A stretch of 5,463 nucleotides of DNA from Pseudomonadota bacterium (GTDB lineage: Bacteria; Pseudomonadota; Alphaproteobacteria; Azospirillales; Azospirillaceae): contig JAEYOB010000383.1 of assembly GCA_023412175.1 (NCBI GenBank), forward strand, positions 1 through 5,463. The letters are read 5' to 3'. The stretch's first letter is position 1; every line of letters starts with the position of its first letter. Under the pieces are notes generated by a model. That model saw nothing but the letters and a program-made list of their open reading frames with translations, was not told the DNA's origin and searched no databases. This document shows, piece by piece, positions 5,257 through 5,463 of this stretch. A program made the position numbers and the translations under genes.

Positions 5257-5463
5257 ATGGCAAGTACAGAAGTTAGCGTCGTTGCCTCCGCCGTGGACCG
5301 GCTCACCGCGTCCCTGAAGCGCGTGGGCCCCACGCTCAGCCACATCACGGCCCCGGTGAAGGCCATCGGGCAGGCGATTGCCAATTTCAGTCAAGCTGCC
5401 GGGATCGATGCGCTCGGCAGCCGGTTCCGGGTGCTCGGCGGCACCATTATGGGTGTGCATGGG
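5257..5463 (+). CDS. Tail tape measure protein (P2 gpT-like), N-terminal fragment
   Basis: The frame opens with ATG at 5257, preceded by GGGGA (5246-5250) at 6 bases, and stays open for 69 codons to the right edge. The visible start, MASTEVSVVASAVDRLTASL followed by KRVGPTLSHITAPVKAIGQA, is an amphipathic, alanine-rich, helix-prone sequence of the kind that opens tape measure proteins of Mu- and P2-like phages, often with V-A-D-T-A-L spacing. Its position directly after the gpE/E' frameshift pair is the strongest argument, since that pair nearly always precedes the tape measure. In the full protein one would expect several hundred residues or more of coiled-coil and membrane segments setting tail length, with the length of the chain scaling with the tail. 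That part is outside the window. The end at 5463 is the window edge, not a stop. Confidence 0.85.
   Translation, partial: MASTEVSVVASAVDRLTASLKRVGPTLSHITAPVKAIGQAIANFSQAAGIDALGSRFRVLGGTIMGVHG

Noticed and set aside
568..5460. Numerous open frames on the minus strand, up to 269 residues
   Set aside because: Each lies opposite a well-supported + strand gene. High GC content suppresses stops, and the translations are rich in R, G, A and H with no family motif.
1..5463. Search for CRISPR arrays, tRNA genes, insertion sequences, att sites, invertible fibre segments, or defence and toxin cargo
   Set aside because: No direct-repeat array, cloverleaf, transposase motif, recombinase crossover site or non-tail gene was seen. 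Nearly all of the window is filled with tail genes.

Overview
The window is part of the late, structural tail module of a P2-like contractile-tailed phage, most likely an integrated prophage. All supported genes lie on the + strand. The order matches the P2 late region: tail fibre (H position), fibre assembly (G position), sheath (FI), tube (FII), tail assembly chaperones (E and E'), then the tape measure (T). The DNA is very GC-rich, with G or C in most third codon positions. That fits a high-GC proteobacterial host, for example an alphaproteobacterium or a Desulfovibrio-like organism, but no host gene, integrase or att site is present, so the host cannot be fixed from this window.

Layout. 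Positions 3-533 are the 3' end of a tail-fibre-type protein cut by the left edge. It is followed by a small beta-rich presumed virion protein (541-870) and a 445-residue protein joining a LamG-like domain to a SPRY-like domain (878-2215), a probable receptor-binding or fibre-tip protein. A 172-residue protein in the gpG position (2230-2748) closes this host-recognition block. An intrinsic terminator follows at 2778-2804. The second block begins with the tail sheath (2829-4256) and the tail tube (4256-4771), whose stop and start codons overlap. A 77-base gap holding a strong hairpin follows. Then come the gpE chaperone (4849-5100), the -1 frame extension E' (to 5243), and the start of the tape measure (5257 to the right edge).

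How the parts work together. Sheath and tube polymerise around the tape measure, which sets tail length. gpE and the frameshifted gpE-E' fusion are expected to act as chaperones on the tape measure and tube subunits. The upstream block supplies the baseplate-attached fibres that recognise the host.

Most notable points: a complete programmed -1 frameshift signal in gpE (slippery heptamer 5073-5079, 8-base spacer, 9-bp hairpin 5088-5111 with the zero-frame stop in its loop); a roughly 73-residue GxGYT-repeat module inserted in the sheath; and the LamG-SPRY adhesin-like protein between the H and G positions. I see no wholly new system. The genes form a recognisable P2-type tail cassette with unusual accessory modules.
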